Part shown: one piece after another, positions 1 through 8,999 of the stretch | Numbering within the stretch: position 1 is the stretch's first letter | Layout: every line of letters starts with the position of its first letter | DNA from: Nitrobacter sp963807355 | GTDB lineage: Bacteria; Pseudomonadota; Alphaproteobacteria; Rhizobiales; Xanthobacteraceae | Assembly: GCA_963807355.1 (NCBI GenBank) | Contig: CAWEBX010000014.1 | Span: 1-64,000 of the forward strand | Reading direction: 5' to 3' | DNA: 64,000 bases | Program-made: the position numbers and the translations under genes | The notes under the pieces: model-generated | What the model was told of the DNA's origin: nothing | What the model saw: only the letters and a program-made list of their open reading frames with translations | Database searches by the model: none

Positions 1-145
1 TGCGTGCTGCTGCCTGCTGTCTGCTGCCCGCGTGGTGCTGCTCGGTGCTTGGTGGGTGACCATCGCCAGTGTCGCGCTCGTCGCGGACACGTTCGCGCGC
101 TGGCAATCATCCGGCGCTTTCTACCGCGATGTCGGTAAACAACTC

Positions 146-847
146 TCATGGCGGCATCTGCCGATCCGCGATTATACCAGCCGAGTTTGCACCGGACAAC
201 GCGCTGGCAGGCGGCGAAACCGCTCGGCGATCGACCGCTGGTTGATCCAAGGCTTCCTCGCGCTCCCGCCTTACTGCGGCGCTTTCCGGGTTCTTGCATT
301 TGAGCCATGTTCGTGACGGGCCGCTGCGATACGGGGCGTGCGTTTGCTTTGTCTCGATGCCTTCAAGCCCCATGCGGCAGACGTGCTCGAAGATGGTGGG
401 GCCATCACCCATCAGATGTTCAACAAACCGGATGGCCCTCCGCTGGGACTTGCCTAGCAGCTTCTTGAGCCGCCGCTTGCGGTCGAGCAGTGGCAGGTCG
501 ATGCCATCGTCCTCGATTAGGTCGAAGGCGTACAACACCGCCTCATGGCCCCGGCGCTTGCTTCTGAGCGCGTGGAAGTCCGGCAGGACGCTGCTCGGTG
601 GCAATCCCCGCCTCGCCGTCGATCAGGAACGATGCCGGCTTGTATGCGCCTGGCTGCGTCTGCGATGGCCGGGAAACGCTCGACCAGTCATGACCACCGC
701 GTGAAGCAGCGCACCTGCCCGCCATCCCGGCGTACAAGTCCGTAGCCGTCGTGCTTGATCTCATGGACCCACATGGGGCCCGACGGTGGTCGGGCCACCT
801 TCTTCGGCTGACGGGTCGATGAAGCCGGAGGGGCGGCGCTCAATCAT
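146..847 (-). pseudogene. ATP-dependent DNA ligase (short LigD-like ligase domain), frameshifted
   Basis: Homologues of this family are nick-sealing ATP-dependent ligases, often used with Ku in bacterial end joining. Read on the minus strand, the pieces are the N-terminus with HEIKHDGYGL (the family's lysine adenylation motif), then FLIDGEA, then AVLYAFDLIEDDG and, near the end, GLEGIETK followed by WLKCKNP, the usual ligase motifs in the usual order. The reading frame changes at least twice, near positions 780 and 590, so no full protein can be made as sequenced. The ATG at 847 overlaps the TGA of the SRAP gene upstream (ATGA), so the two were a translationally coupled pair. No OB-fold or polymerase domain follows, so this was a short ligase or a truncated one. 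Family assignment is firm; the exact 3' end is not. Confidence 0.75.
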
Positions 848-1501
848 GCTGCCGTCGCGCGATCCTCTTTGTCAGCCCGCGTATCAGTGAGCGCGTCATC
901 AGGCAATGGTCGCTGCAATGCCTTGGCCTCATCCCATGGCGCGCGCATCCAATCGTCCCGCTCCTCGTCGGTGATCAGGATCACCGGCATTGCCTTGCGA
1001 TGGATCGGCTCGACCACTGCATTCGGCGAGGTCTTGAGAAAACCATAGACCTGATGCGGCCCCGGCACCGGCTTGGCCTTGTGCCGCGATCGCCGTTGAA
1101 TGTCGTCCCGATGCCGGCGAAGGCCGTTAGCGGTCGATCATCTGGAGTGCGAACCAGACCACGTTCTTTTTGTTGGTATCCGGGTTCAGCTCCGGCGCAT
1201 ATTCCGCAAAACTGTTGAACGGGACTAAGCAGCGGTTCTCCGGCTTGAGCCAGCCGCGCCAGTGCGGTGATGACGTGTTGCGGATATTCGTAACTTGCGG
1301 CCACATCGACTTTGGCGGCGGCGGCATGCCCCGTCGCATCATGGTCAATTCGCTACCACTTTCGGTGTTGCGGACCACCGGAGCCGGATAATCAGGAAAC
1401 ACGCCCGGCATCGGCGCGAGGTTGCCCTCATAGCGATTGATGACGCGAAACAGCGCAGCGATGGCGGCTTGGTTGGTGGTGATGCTGTAGAGATTGCACA
1501 T
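844..1501 (-). pseudogene. SOS response-associated peptidase (SRAP/YedK/HMCES family), frameshifted
   Basis: SRAP proteins crosslink to abasic sites in single-stranded DNA through the N-terminal cysteine left after Met removal. Here the start gives MCNLYSIT, with Cys2 and the conserved Asn, then a segment ending in NSFAEYAP with the conserved Glu and a C-terminal part with EPIHRKAMPVIL containing the active-site His. The frame shifts twice, near 1130 and 1060, so the central strand is lost as sequenced. It ends in an ATGA overlap with the downstream ligase gene. The pairing suggests a DNA-repair operon carried on the island. Whether the breaks are real decay or sequencing indels cannot be told here. 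Confidence 0.82.
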
Positions 1502-1511
1502 GGTCTACAAG

Positions 1512-1743
1512 CTATCGCGGCCCAGTTTGATTTTGGCGGTGGACTAGTTTTGCCTTAGCGATGTTTTCAAGCTGATCGCCATTGAAGATGTGCAACATGC
1601 CGGCGAAAGCAGGGTGGTCTGCCTCCACTACATACCGAACGTCCCCGGCTCGGTTTGTAAAAACCGACACGATGAAGCCCGGATATTCGTAACCTGAGCG
1701 CTTCTTTACTAGGTCGCCTACTTTGAACGGTATGGTCTGTCAT
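1512..1743 (-). pseudogene. small conserved hypothetical protein, frameshifted at its start
   Basis: The ATG at 1743 follows a good ribosome binding site (AGGGGGATAAA). After about three codons the frame must shift to read a compact 70-residue protein containing KVGDLVKKRSGYEYPG, RYVVEADHP and FNGDQLE. The sequence resembles small proteins of rhizobial prophages and islands; I know no function for it. It sits directly upstream of the SRAP gene on the same strand and is probably part of the same transcript. Confidence 0.5.
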
Positions 1744-1764
1744 TTTATCCCCCTGTAGGCCGCC

Positions 1765-2188
1765 TCAGCTGGCGGCCTCTTCATTTGCACGTGCCCCCGG
1801 CCACCACATTGATGGCGGATCACTGGCGCTTGATCTTGCCAACGCGCAGTGCCACCAGATGGCTCCGCTTGTAGGAATAGCCTTGGACTTCGGAGCAATC
1901 CTTGCAGCATAGGTATGGCTCCAGATCGGTGTTGTCTTCGGTCGCCGCACGATGTCCAGCGCCACTCTGTTGCGTTTGCAGCCAAGACACTTCACTTCGA
2001 GATAGCCGAACCCGGCATTCAGGTGCGTCGCCCAGCGTCGGTGATGGCTGAGCCGGTCCCTGAAAGCCGAGCATACGCTTGTTCCATGCCTCGACAGCGA
2101 GACGGTCCCGCTTGCCTGCGGGCTTCCTTCGCTCACTCTGCCGCCGCCCGCACCGACGAGCCGTAAATGCGCTCGATTTCGTGCCCAT
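1765..2188 (-). pseudogene. conserved hypothetical protein with CxxC pairs, multiply frameshifted
   Basis: Three alternating frames on the minus strand join into one recognisable protein: NKRMLGFQGPAQPSPTLG, then GYLEVKCLGCKRNRVALD and VRRPKTTPIW, then LEPYLCCKDCSEVQGY and YKRSHLVALRVGKIKRQ. Two CxxC motifs suggest a small zinc-binding domain. The family is remembered from Bradyrhizobium islands as a protein of unknown function. The start at 2188 is a guess, since the upstream part also changes frame. Confidence 0.45.
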
Positions 2189-2395
2189 GGGAGCGAGGAT
2201 CGCTGGGCCACGATGCTGAGGCAAGCCACTACGAACAGCGGTGGCCAGCGTACCGGGCACAACGTGGGCGAAACGGGCAGCGGCTCCGTGGGCTCGACTT
2301 CGCAGCCTGATGAGGTTGCAGGCACGTTGATCATCGGCAATGATCGCCTGTTCCTGCGCACTTTCCCTAAATTGCTGAATGCGAAAGGGCTTCAG

Positions 2396-3208
2396 ATGCC
2401 CCAGCTCACGGTTCATGGCTTGGATGTTTATTACCGGGACGAAGGCAGGGGCATCCCGATTGTGCTGGGCCAGGCTTCGACCGGTTCAGGAGGACAGTGG
2501 CGTGCGCTTTCCACGCAGATGGCTGACCAATACCGTCTGGTTGCTCCTGACCATATCGGATACGGGCGTACAGCGGCGTTCGCTGGCCAAATGCCACTAA
2601 TAGGGCATGAGATCGCAATCATCGAAGCCCTTTTGGAAGAGCTTGCACAGCCGGTTCATTTCGTGGGTCATTCGTATGGTGGCGCGATTTTGGCGCGAAC
2701 CGCTGTTCGCGTACCGGAGAAGGTGCGAAGCCTTACGTTGTATGAACCAACGTTGTTCCATTTGCTCGCTCCCGCAGGCAAACTGGCAGAGCACGACGAG
2801 ATCAAATCCGTCAGATTCGGGTCATTCATTACGTCAGCGCAAACAACGCTGAAGAAGCCGCACGTGGTTTCATCGATTATTGGGCCAGCCCCGGTGCATA
2901 CGAAGCGATGGATGAACGACTGCGCCACTCGGTGAAAGCTGGCATGCCCAAATTGCAAGTTGAGTGGTCAGTGGCCTTCGACCCTTCTGGAGCAACCGTT
3001 GAGGCGCTTTCGGGTCTTCGCGTGCCCGTTCAACTCATTGCGGGCTCACGCACGACCTCCGCAGCCCCGCGGTGTCACTGATATCCTGCGCCACGTTTGG
3101 CCGAAAGCAGCATATGCCGAGATCGACGGTGCCGGGCACATGGGACCGGTGACACATCCTGCGGATGTGAACGAAATCATTGCCGACTTTGTCACTCGCT
3201 CAAAATAG
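2396..3208 (+). pseudogene. alpha/beta hydrolase, frameshifted twice
   Basis: The ATG at 2396 is preceded by AAAGGG at a suitable distance. The protein reads YYRDEGRGIPIVLGQ and the lid-side PDHIGYGRT, then the nucleophile elbow GHSYGG with the catalytic Ser. After a frameshift near 2815 it continues HYVSANNAEEAARGFIDYW, and after a second near 3055 it ends with the catalytic-His motif GAGHMG. Total length (about 270 aa if repaired) is normal for the family. The substrate is unknown. It is divergent from the phage-like minus-strand genes around it and may be an island passenger. Confidence 0.75.
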
Positions 3209-3350
3209 ACACCTGTGCGGGTGGACCGCGCTCGGCAGCGCCACCATCCCGGTAAGTGCGGCTTGGTACCATGCGATTGCTTACCGGCTTGAAATCAGGG
3301 AGCAAAACGGGCTTTGTTATCAGCACGCTTCGCCGTGTACGCTCCAATCA

Positions 3351-3680
3351 TCACGCCAATTCAGCACCCATTGAGCACATCGTTTGGCTCGCCTGCTTCG
3401 TCCGCCTTCCGCTGCGCGACGCAAACCGCACATAGGCAACTCGGCTCTGGTCGAGCGGGTAGCCGCCACCTTCCCGCTGAAGCACGCCTTCGGCTTCGAG
3501 CTTGTGGATGTAGGTCCGGCTGCAATCGAGATGCTGCGCCAGTGTCGCTCCGCTGACGTCACGGACTTGGTGGCTTTCGAGAAGTCCAGACGATCATTGG
3601 CGACGGTCTCGGCCACCGTATTTCGTTCCTGTTTGCATTGGGCACTTCGGCTTGCCGCGCGGCAGGCCTGTCGATGTGGC
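3351..3680 (-). pseudogene. phage terminase small subunit-like DNA-binding protein, interrupted
   Basis: The minus strand encodes VRDVSGATLAQHLDCSRTYI, then HKLEAEGVLQREGGGYPLDQ and SRVAYVRFASRSGRR, a helix-turn-helix of the kind found in terminase small subunits (Nu1-like), which select phage DNA for packaging. An in-frame TGA lies upstream of this segment, so the N-terminus (resembling GLPRGKPKCPMQ) is separated from it. No large terminase subunit is visible in the window. Function is inferred from sequence feel alone. Confidence 0.45.
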
Positions 3681-3700
3681 TAGGCTCTTAATACAAAACC

Positions 3701-3718
3701 GGCCCCACTGAAGGGGCC
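3701..3718 (-). terminator. hairpin terminator, minus strand
   Basis: GGCCCC and GGGGCC form a perfect 6-bp stem with a 6-base loop. On the minus strand it is followed by GGTTTTGTATT, so it could end transcripts coming from the small genes to its right. Confidence 0.45.
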
Positions 3719-3904
3719 TTGTCCTGAAAAAGGACAAAGAAACGCGCCGTTGTGTGCAGGCGATCAATCGCGAGCGGCGCGTCTACTTCTTCTTTTTCAA
3801 CTTCTTCGCAAGCTGGCGTTGCTTCATCAGCGTGCCCTGTGTCGATTGCGTTGGCGTCAGTCTCACCGCGCCACGGCTCGACAAATCCGAGCTTGACGTT
3901 GAGT

Positions 3905-4030
3905 TCAACAATGAGCGTTGTGCTTGCTCGGGCGCAGCGGCGCGTCCGCCGCTTCGAACTCATCAGCAGGATCGCCAAAAGGAGGTTCGTCTTCATTGAC
4001 AACCGGCGACACGTCGTCGGTGTGTGACAT
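3905..4030 (-). CDS. small acidic hypothetical protein (41 aa)
   Basis: An ATG at 4030 follows a strong GGAGG site. The product is 41 residues, starting MSHTDDVSP, rich in Asp, Glu and Pro (DEPPFGDPADEFEAAD). No domain is recognisable. It lies between the excisionase-like gene and the terminase-like remnant on the same strand. A frameshift could have shortened it, since an open frame continues beyond its stop in another phase. Confidence 0.4.
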   Translation of the reverse strand: MSHTDDVSPVVNEDEPPFGDPADEFEAADAPLRPSKHNAHC

Positions 4031-4108
4031 GTCGGCCTCCCTGCTTTGGAAAGGCCAGTGCTTGCGTAGCTGTCAGCGGATGAGAGTACAGATACGGAGG
4101 CTTCGATG

Positions 4109-4377
4109 TTACGTCTGCTTCCGATCCTGTGCTTCAGCCGCGCAGACCGGTCTATTTTTTGACTGAGATCTTTTTCTGCGGGCGGTCGATGCAGTGCGAT
4201 GCGGCCTGCATGAGCCACGCCGTGGCAGCGACTTCAGCCACGCGGTCAACGCATCTTGCGTGATCAGCGTGCGGGAACCCGCTTTAACCGCCTCAAGTCG
4301 TCCGTTCTTGATTTCTGAGAAGATGAATGTGCGCCCAACGCCAGCCTCATGGGAGAGAATGCAAGCCTGTCGGCCAT
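4109..4377 (-). pseudogene. excisionase-like helix-turn-helix protein, one-base frameshift
   Basis: The product would start MADRLAFSP and continue, after a one-base shift near 4350, as HEAGVGRTFIFSEIKNGRLE and AVKAGSRTLITQDALTAWLK. That is the winged helix-turn-helix of excisionase/AlpA-type regulators, which bend attachment-site DNA and often partner with a tyrosine integrase. The integrase at 5075-6319 lies upstream on the same strand, which fits. The tail is basic (TARRKRSQSKNR). The role is inferred from this domain and its neighbour. Confidence 0.55.
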
Positions 4378-4468
4378 GTGTCTATGTCCTCTCGCGCCGC
4401 TGCGGGTTGCAGCGAACGGTCGGACTATTCCCCGAAACTGCAGTGCCCGATATGTGGGCTAAATCGAT

Positions 4469-4918
4469 CTATTTAATCCCACGGCGTTGCTGCAAGCGGA
4501 GCACTATCCTGTCCGCAATGGCACGTTGAACTTTTGGCCGTTCTCGCTCGTAGATTTTTTGCAGCTCTCGCTGATCTGTGAAATTCAACTCCTCACATAT
4601 CTTTTTCCAAGACTTGCCCTGCGACCTTAGGCTGAATACGCGTCGCGCGACGTCAAAATGCTTACCGGGGCCGGTCTTCTTAGGTCGCCCCTTGCCCCGC
4701 CGTATACCTAAGGCCAGCTCAAGGCTTCCGCCCTTCCTTACAGCACCGACAAACCACCGAACCAATTCAAAGGAAACACCGGTTTCATCCGGCTCGAACT
4801 TGTATTCGTCTATGTGGTTTTCCATTTGCTGACAGAGTTTCTCGAGCCACATCGCTGCCTCCGCAGGGTTGCCGGGCCCACTAGAAATCGGGGGATTGCG
4901 AGTTCGTTTTACTGCCAT
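4469..4918 (-). CDS. hypothetical protein with basic C-terminal half (149 aa)
   Basis: An intact frame of 149 residues starts MAVKRTRNPPISSG. The C-terminal half holds RGKGRPKKTGPGKHFDVA and then a helical segment (SLRSQGKSWKKICEELNF) that could be a DNA-binding helix-turn-helix. I do not recognise the family. It is on the integrase strand, between the integrase and the excisionase-like gene, so an island function is likely. Confidence 0.6.
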   Translation of the reverse strand: MAVKRTRNPPISSGPGNPAEAAMWLEKLCQQMENHIDEYKFEPDETGVSFELVRWFVGAVRKGGSLELALGIRRGKGRPKKTGPGKHFDVARRVFSLRSQGKSWKKICEELNFTDQRELQKIYERERPKVQRAIADRIVLRLQQRRGIK

Positions 4919-5074
4919 CGCGCACCTTGCGAAGCACCGAATGGACGCACGGCGGTGCTTCCGGCCTGTCAGATGGTCGGCCTGTCCACGCGGCAGAGGC
5001 TATCAGCACAAACGCTACGGAAGAATGCTTGGCTTCGCAGCAGTTCGACATGCCCTTTCGGGTTCCGGCTGTGC

Positions 5075-6319
5075 CTATTCACTCTGGGCCTTTGGCTGTA
5101 GTGGCACGACATTTCGACCGCCGACCGCATCGATATGGTCAGCCCATCGCTTCATCATGGTACGACGTTCATTCAGGTATTCCGCGCGGTTATAGGCAGC
5201 ACGTACCGCATTCTTCTCTTCGTGCGCGAGTTGGCGTTCTATTACATCGGGCCGAAACCCCATTTCGTTGAGCGCGGTGGAGGCCATCGCTCGAAAGCCA
5301 TGAACGGTGGCGCGGCCATGGTAGCCCATACGGTACAGCGCATAGAGCATCGTGTTGTTGCTCATCAATTTGTTCGCGTGACGGCTGAGTGGAAATAGAA
5401 AGGGGCTGGCATCGGAACCGGATGGCGCTCGCAGTTCACAAAGGACAGCTAAAGCCTGCGGTGCTAGCGGAATAAGGTGTTCGCGCTTCATTTTGGTGCG
5501 TTCCGCCGGGATACGCCAAACCGGCTCATTACCATCGAGATTTTCAAATTCAGACCAGCGCGCGGCTCGCAGTTCAGTTGTGCGGGCAAACGTCAGAACC
5601 ACGAGCCGCAAGGCGAGGCGCGTTCGCAAATCACCGTCATATGCGCCGAGCGCGTCCATAAAGGTCGGCATCTCATCTACCGGCATTGCCTTGTGGCCAC
5701 GTGGCCTGCCGGGGGGATTTCAGCTGCGCCCCTAAGGTCGACAGACGGGTCAAGCTTTGCGCGCCCGGTCGCGATGGCATAGCGGAAATACTTGACCGCA
5801 GAGTTGCCGGAGCCGGAGGGCAGTCTCGATAGCCCCACGCTTTCTCAATTCTTCCTGAGAGCATCTCAGCGAGCTTCAGGTGCATCAACGTCTGCAACAG
5901 GGCGAGATCCGACGAAAGCGGAATATGTCGGCCTCAAGCCGGGCGAGAAGGAGTGCGCAGTAACGGGAAGCCAGCCGGTGCCGCTGGTTGGCGATCCACT
6001 CTCGGGCAATGGCCTCGAACGTGTTTTCGCAGGCAATTCTTGCGGCTCGCTTCCTCGCTTTCTTTGCGACGCCGGGATCAATGTCGGTGAGCGAGGGACC
6101 CCCGCGCTTCTTCTCGACGTGCGCGTGCATCCGAAAGCGACAGAATAGGGTACACACCCAGAGCGAGCGTGCGGCGCTTTCCAGCGAAGCGATAGTCCAT
6201 CCGCCAATAGTGCGCGCCATCCGGCATGACGAGAAGGTACATGCCGCCACCGTCGCTGACCTTGGTATGGCTGTCGGCTTTGGCTTGGCGTTGCGGACGT
6301 GCGTGTCGGTCAATGCCAT
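5075..6319 (-). pseudogene. P4-type tyrosine integrase, multiply frameshifted
   Basis: Tyrosine integrases of this type insert islands at tRNA 3' ends. The start at 6319 follows GGAGATACCGTC and gives MALTDTHVRNAKPK, typical of the DUF4102 N-terminal domain, followed (other frames) by VSDGGGMYLLVMPDGAHYW and GKRRTLALGVYPILSLSDAR. The catalytic half is intact in 5075-5686: the first Arg in TFARTTELRAARW, the HxxR in TVHGFRAMAS, and AYNRAEYL with the nucleophile Tyr. At least four frame changes lie between 5690 and 6300. The gene begins about 190 bases from the 3' end of the tRNA, the standard arrangement. Confidence 0.85.
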
Positions 6320-6504
6320 GACGGTATCTCCATGTCCCGTGACAGACAGGACGCCGAAATATACCGTCATTGATACCGTCAAATTTTCCGGCTGCAAGAG
6401 GACGAAGGCAGACGCTCGTGAATGAACACGGTCGCAAAAACATTTGGTTTCTCAGGGCTATTTGGACGTCTGCGGTCGCATGCGAACAGTTGCGAACAGC
6501 AGTG

Positions 6505-6578
6505 TGGCTGGGGAACTAGGATTCGAACCTAGACAAACAGAGTAAGAGTTTGTTGTGCTACCGTTACACCATTCCCCA
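6505..6578 (-). tRNA. tRNA with Gln-type body and CTT anticodon
   Basis: The 74 bases fold as a tRNA: a 7-bp acceptor stem (TGGGGAA with TTCCCCA), G73, encoded CCA, a 4-bp D stem, a 5-bp T stem (CTAGG/CCTAG) and loop TTCGAAT. The anticodon loop is CTCTTAC, so the anticodon is CTT, which would read the Lys codon AAG. The anticodon stem has one A-C mismatch. The U1-A72 pair and G73 are glutamine-type features, and from memory the gene differs at two anticodon-arm bases from rhizobial tRNA-Gln(CTG). It may be an altered copy, or contain sequencing errors. The island integrase follows its 3' end, so this is the likely attachment site. Confidence 0.8.
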
Positions 6579-6759
6579 ATTAAGCGATTGTTTTAACTTT
6601 ATTTTTTCGGAAAGTTTTGCAATGTCGCTCAAAAGTTTTGTAAGCCCGGCTATTTGCTCGCGTGATATAGCCGCCTCAATGTTCGTGGTCTAGCCCATAG
6701 GGCGGAAAGAGACGCCACTATTACCACACCACGAGAGGGGTAGGGACACCCTTCAGATG

Positions 6760-6925
6760 GGCTCTCTATTTACGATTAATTGCAGCCGTTTCTGACCGTC
6801 GGCACCGACCTTCATCTGATCGCGGAAGCGATGTAATGCTCGACGTTCTGTCGCGACATTCCGATGTCGTTGGCGATCTGGTCGACCTCGTAGCCTTCAA
6901 CTAGGGGTGGCGATCGTACCAGCGA
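6760..6925 (-). pseudogene. C-terminal remnant of a recombinase-like protein
   Basis: The minus strand reads VEGYEVDQIANDIGMSRQNV then EHY, and after a one-base shift FRDQMKVGADGQKRL. This resembles the last helices of some phage tyrosine recombinases. It lies on the 5' side of the tRNA, outside the island, and may be left from another element. The assignment is weak. Confidence 0.3.
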
Positions 6926-7050
6926 AAATCCAGGAAACCCGCATAAAACCTAAAACCATCCATAGCCCTGCTTGATCCGCTGAAGGCGGCACTCGAAGTT
7001 GGAATTGCCGCAAAAGGACTGGCGCGCCAAGAATTTCTCGTGTATTTATT

Positions 7051-7070
7051 ATTTCAATAATAATTGAAAT
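7051..7070. promoter_or_regulatory. palindromic operator, probable ArsR site
   Basis: ATTTCAAT and ATTGAAAT form a perfect 8-bp inverted repeat around AATA, ending seven bases before the arsR start. Its position and AT-rich symmetry fit an autoregulatory ArsR operator. Confidence 0.6.
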
Positions 7071-7076
7071 GTTGAG

Positions 7077-7445
7077 ATGACAATGCACGAAAGACAGGCC
7101 CTCGACGCCTTCGCCGCGCTCGCGCAGGAAACGAGGCTCCGCATCATCCGTCTTCTGGTGAAAGCGGGTCGCGAAGGGATGTCCGCTGGCGCCATCGGAG
7201 AAGCGATGGACAGCGCGTCCTCCTCGCGCATGTCCTTTCACCTCAGCCATCTCGAACAGGCCGGGCTTGTCGAATTTCGGCGCGAAGGGCGGTCGATCAT
7301 CTACAGCGCGGCCTTAGTGACGCTCTCCAATCTTGTCGAATTCCTCATGCGCGACTGCTGCCAGGGCCATCCCGAGGTGTGCAATCCGGCCGTCGCCGCG
7401 CTGTCCTCCTGTTGCGAACCTGAGAAAGGCGCTTCCAATGTCTGA
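7077..7445 (+). CDS. arsR: ArsR-family metalloregulator
   Basis: The 122-residue product is a winged-helix repressor that releases the ars promoter when it binds arsenite. The recognition region reads SSSRMSFHLSHLEQAGLV and the wing EFRREGRSIIYSA. Candidate As(III)-binding thiols are in the C-terminal part: RDCCQGHPEVC and SSCC. It is the first gene of arsR-arsC-acr3-arsH, just downstream of a perfect palindrome. Two starts are possible, 7077 and 7083; both follow weak ribosome binding sites. Confidence 0.9.
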   Translation: MTMHERQALDAFAALAQETRLRIIRLLVKAGREGMSAGAIGEAMDSASSSRMSFHLSHLEQAGLVEFRREGRSIIYSAALVTLSNLVEFLMRDCCQGHPEVCNPAVAALSSCCEPEKGASNV

Positions 7446-7490
7446 TGCAGATCAATCCTCGCCTCGCAACAGCACGGCGTGAGGTCGATC

Positions 7491-7916
7491 ATGGACGTCA
7501 TCATCTATCACAACCACGACTGCGGCACGTCGCGCAATACGTTGGCGATGATCCGCAATTCCGGCATCGAGCCGCATGTCGTCGAATATTTGAAGACGCC
7601 GCCGTCACGCACGCTGCTGACGCAACTCATCGCGCGCATGGGCATCTCCGCGCGGGCACTTCTACGCGAAAAGGGCACGCCTTACGCGGAGCTTGGCCTT
7701 GCCGATCCGAAACTGACCGACGACCAGATTCTCGATGCCATGATGGCGCATCCGATTCTTATTAACCGGCCGATCGTCGTCAGCTCAAAGGGCGTGAAAC
7801 TCTGCCGGCCGTCCGAAGAAGTTCTCAATCTGCTGCCGCCGCAGCAAGGCGAACTCACGAAGGAAGACGGTGAGCGCGTTATCGACGAACAAGGCCGCCG
7901 CATCGCGACGGCGTGA
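7491..7916 (+). CDS. arsC: arsenate reductase, glutaredoxin-dependent
   Basis: The 141-residue protein reduces arsenate to arsenite using glutathione and glutaredoxin. The catalytic Cys is in NHDCGTSRNTL near the N-terminus, and the C-terminal region has RPIVVSSKGVKLCRP with the arginines expected of the ArsC fold. The start at 7491 follows GAGGTC at a good distance and gives MDVIIYHN. The gap to arsR is 45 bases and to acr3 9 bases, so one operon is likely. Confidence 0.93.
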   Translation: MDVIIYHNHDCGTSRNTLAMIRNSGIEPHVVEYLKTPPSRTLLTQLIARMGISARALLREKGTPYAELGLADPKLTDDQILDAMMAHPILINRPIVVSSKGVKLCRPSEEVLNLLPPQQGELTKEDGERVIDEQGRRIATA

Positions 7917-7925
7917 GGAAAAATC

Positions 7926-8978
7926 ATGTCTACTTTCGAACGCTATCTCACCTTCTGGGTCGCGCTCTGCATCGTCGTCGGCATCGCGTTCGGCCATGTG
8001 ATGCCAGGCGTGTTTCAGGCGATCGGCGTAGCGGAAATCGCCAAGGTCAACCTGCCGGTGGCCGTACTGATCTGGCTTATGGTCATTCCAATGCTGCTCA
8101 AGATCGACTTCGCCGCGCTCGGTGAGGTTGGCCGACACTGGCGCGGTATCGGCGTGACGCTGTTCGTCAATTGGGCGGTGAAGCCGTTCTCCATGGCTTT
8201 GCTCGGCTGGTTCTTCATCGGCTGGTTGTTCCGGTCACTGCTGCCCGCCGACCAGATCGACAGCTATATCGCTGGCCTCATCATCCTCGCCGCCGCGCCT
8301 TGCACGGCGATGGTGTTTGTATGGTCGAATCTGACGAAGGGTGAACCGCATTTCACGCTGAGCCAGGTCGCGCTCAACGACGCGATCATGGTGGTGGCCT
8401 TCGCGCCTATAGTGGGGCTCCTGCTCGGTCTGTCCGCGATCACGGTGCCATGGGGCACGCTGATACTGTCGGTGACGCTCTACATCGTCATCCCGGTGAT
8501 TGTCGCGCAAATCATCCGACGGCGTCTACTGTCGAGCGGCGGGCAGGCCGCGCTCGACAGGCTGCTCGCGAAGCTCGGGCCGGTCTCACTGGTATCGCTG
8601 CTGGCGACGCTGGTGCTGTTGTTCGGTTTCCAGGGCGAGCAAATCATGGCGCAGCCGATGGTGATCGCGCTGCTCGCCGTGCCGATCCTGATCCAGGTCT
8701 ATTTCAATTCCGGGCTCGCCTATTTGCTCAATCGAATCTCGGGGGAGCAACATTGTGTCGCCGGCCCATCGGCCCTGATTGGCGCGTCCAACTTCTTCGA
8801 GCTGGCCGTTGCGGCCGCCGTCAGCCTGTTCGGTTTTCACTCCGGCGCGGCGCTCGCGACCGTCGTCGGTGTGCTGATCGAAGTGCCGGTCATGCTCTCC
8901 GTCGTGTGGATCGTGAACCGCTCCAAAGGTTGGTACGAGCGCGACGGTAAGGTGGCGGTTGTGGAGGCAAACCGTTGA
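7926..8978 (+). CDS. acr3: arsenite efflux transporter Acr3
   Basis: The 350-residue inner-membrane protein has about ten hydrophobic helices and exports arsenite. It carries the conserved Cys of the family in AAPCTAMVFVWS and the helix GASNFFELAVAAAV typical of Acr3. Length is normal. It follows arsC by 9 bases and precedes arsH, so reduction and export are co-expressed. Annotators often call this gene arsB, but the sequence is of the ACR3/BASS type, not the larger ArsB. Confidence 0.93.
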   Translation: MSTFERYLTFWVALCIVVGIAFGHVMPGVFQAIGVAEIAKVNLPVAVLIWLMVIPMLLKIDFAALGEVGRHWRGIGVTLFVNWAVKPFSMALLGWFFIGWLFRSLLPADQIDSYIAGLIILAAAPCTAMVFVWSNLTKGEPHFTLSQVALNDAIMVVAFAPIVGLLLGLSAITVPWGTLILSVTLYIVIPVIVAQIIRRRLLSSGGQAALDRLLAKLGPVSLVSLLATLVLLFGFQGEQIMAQPMVIALLAVPILIQVYFNSGLAYLLNRISGEQHCVAGPSALIGASNFFELAVAAAVSLFGFHSGAALATVVGVLIEVPVMLSVVWIVNRSKGWYERDGKVAVVEANR

Positions 8979-8999
8979 TGTCTGCCAAACCTATCTAAT

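Noticed and set aside
6481..6499. TGCGAACAG repeated twice, resembling an SOS box
   Set aside because: The GAAC units are six, not seven, bases apart. They may be integrase arm sites, but I cannot support that.
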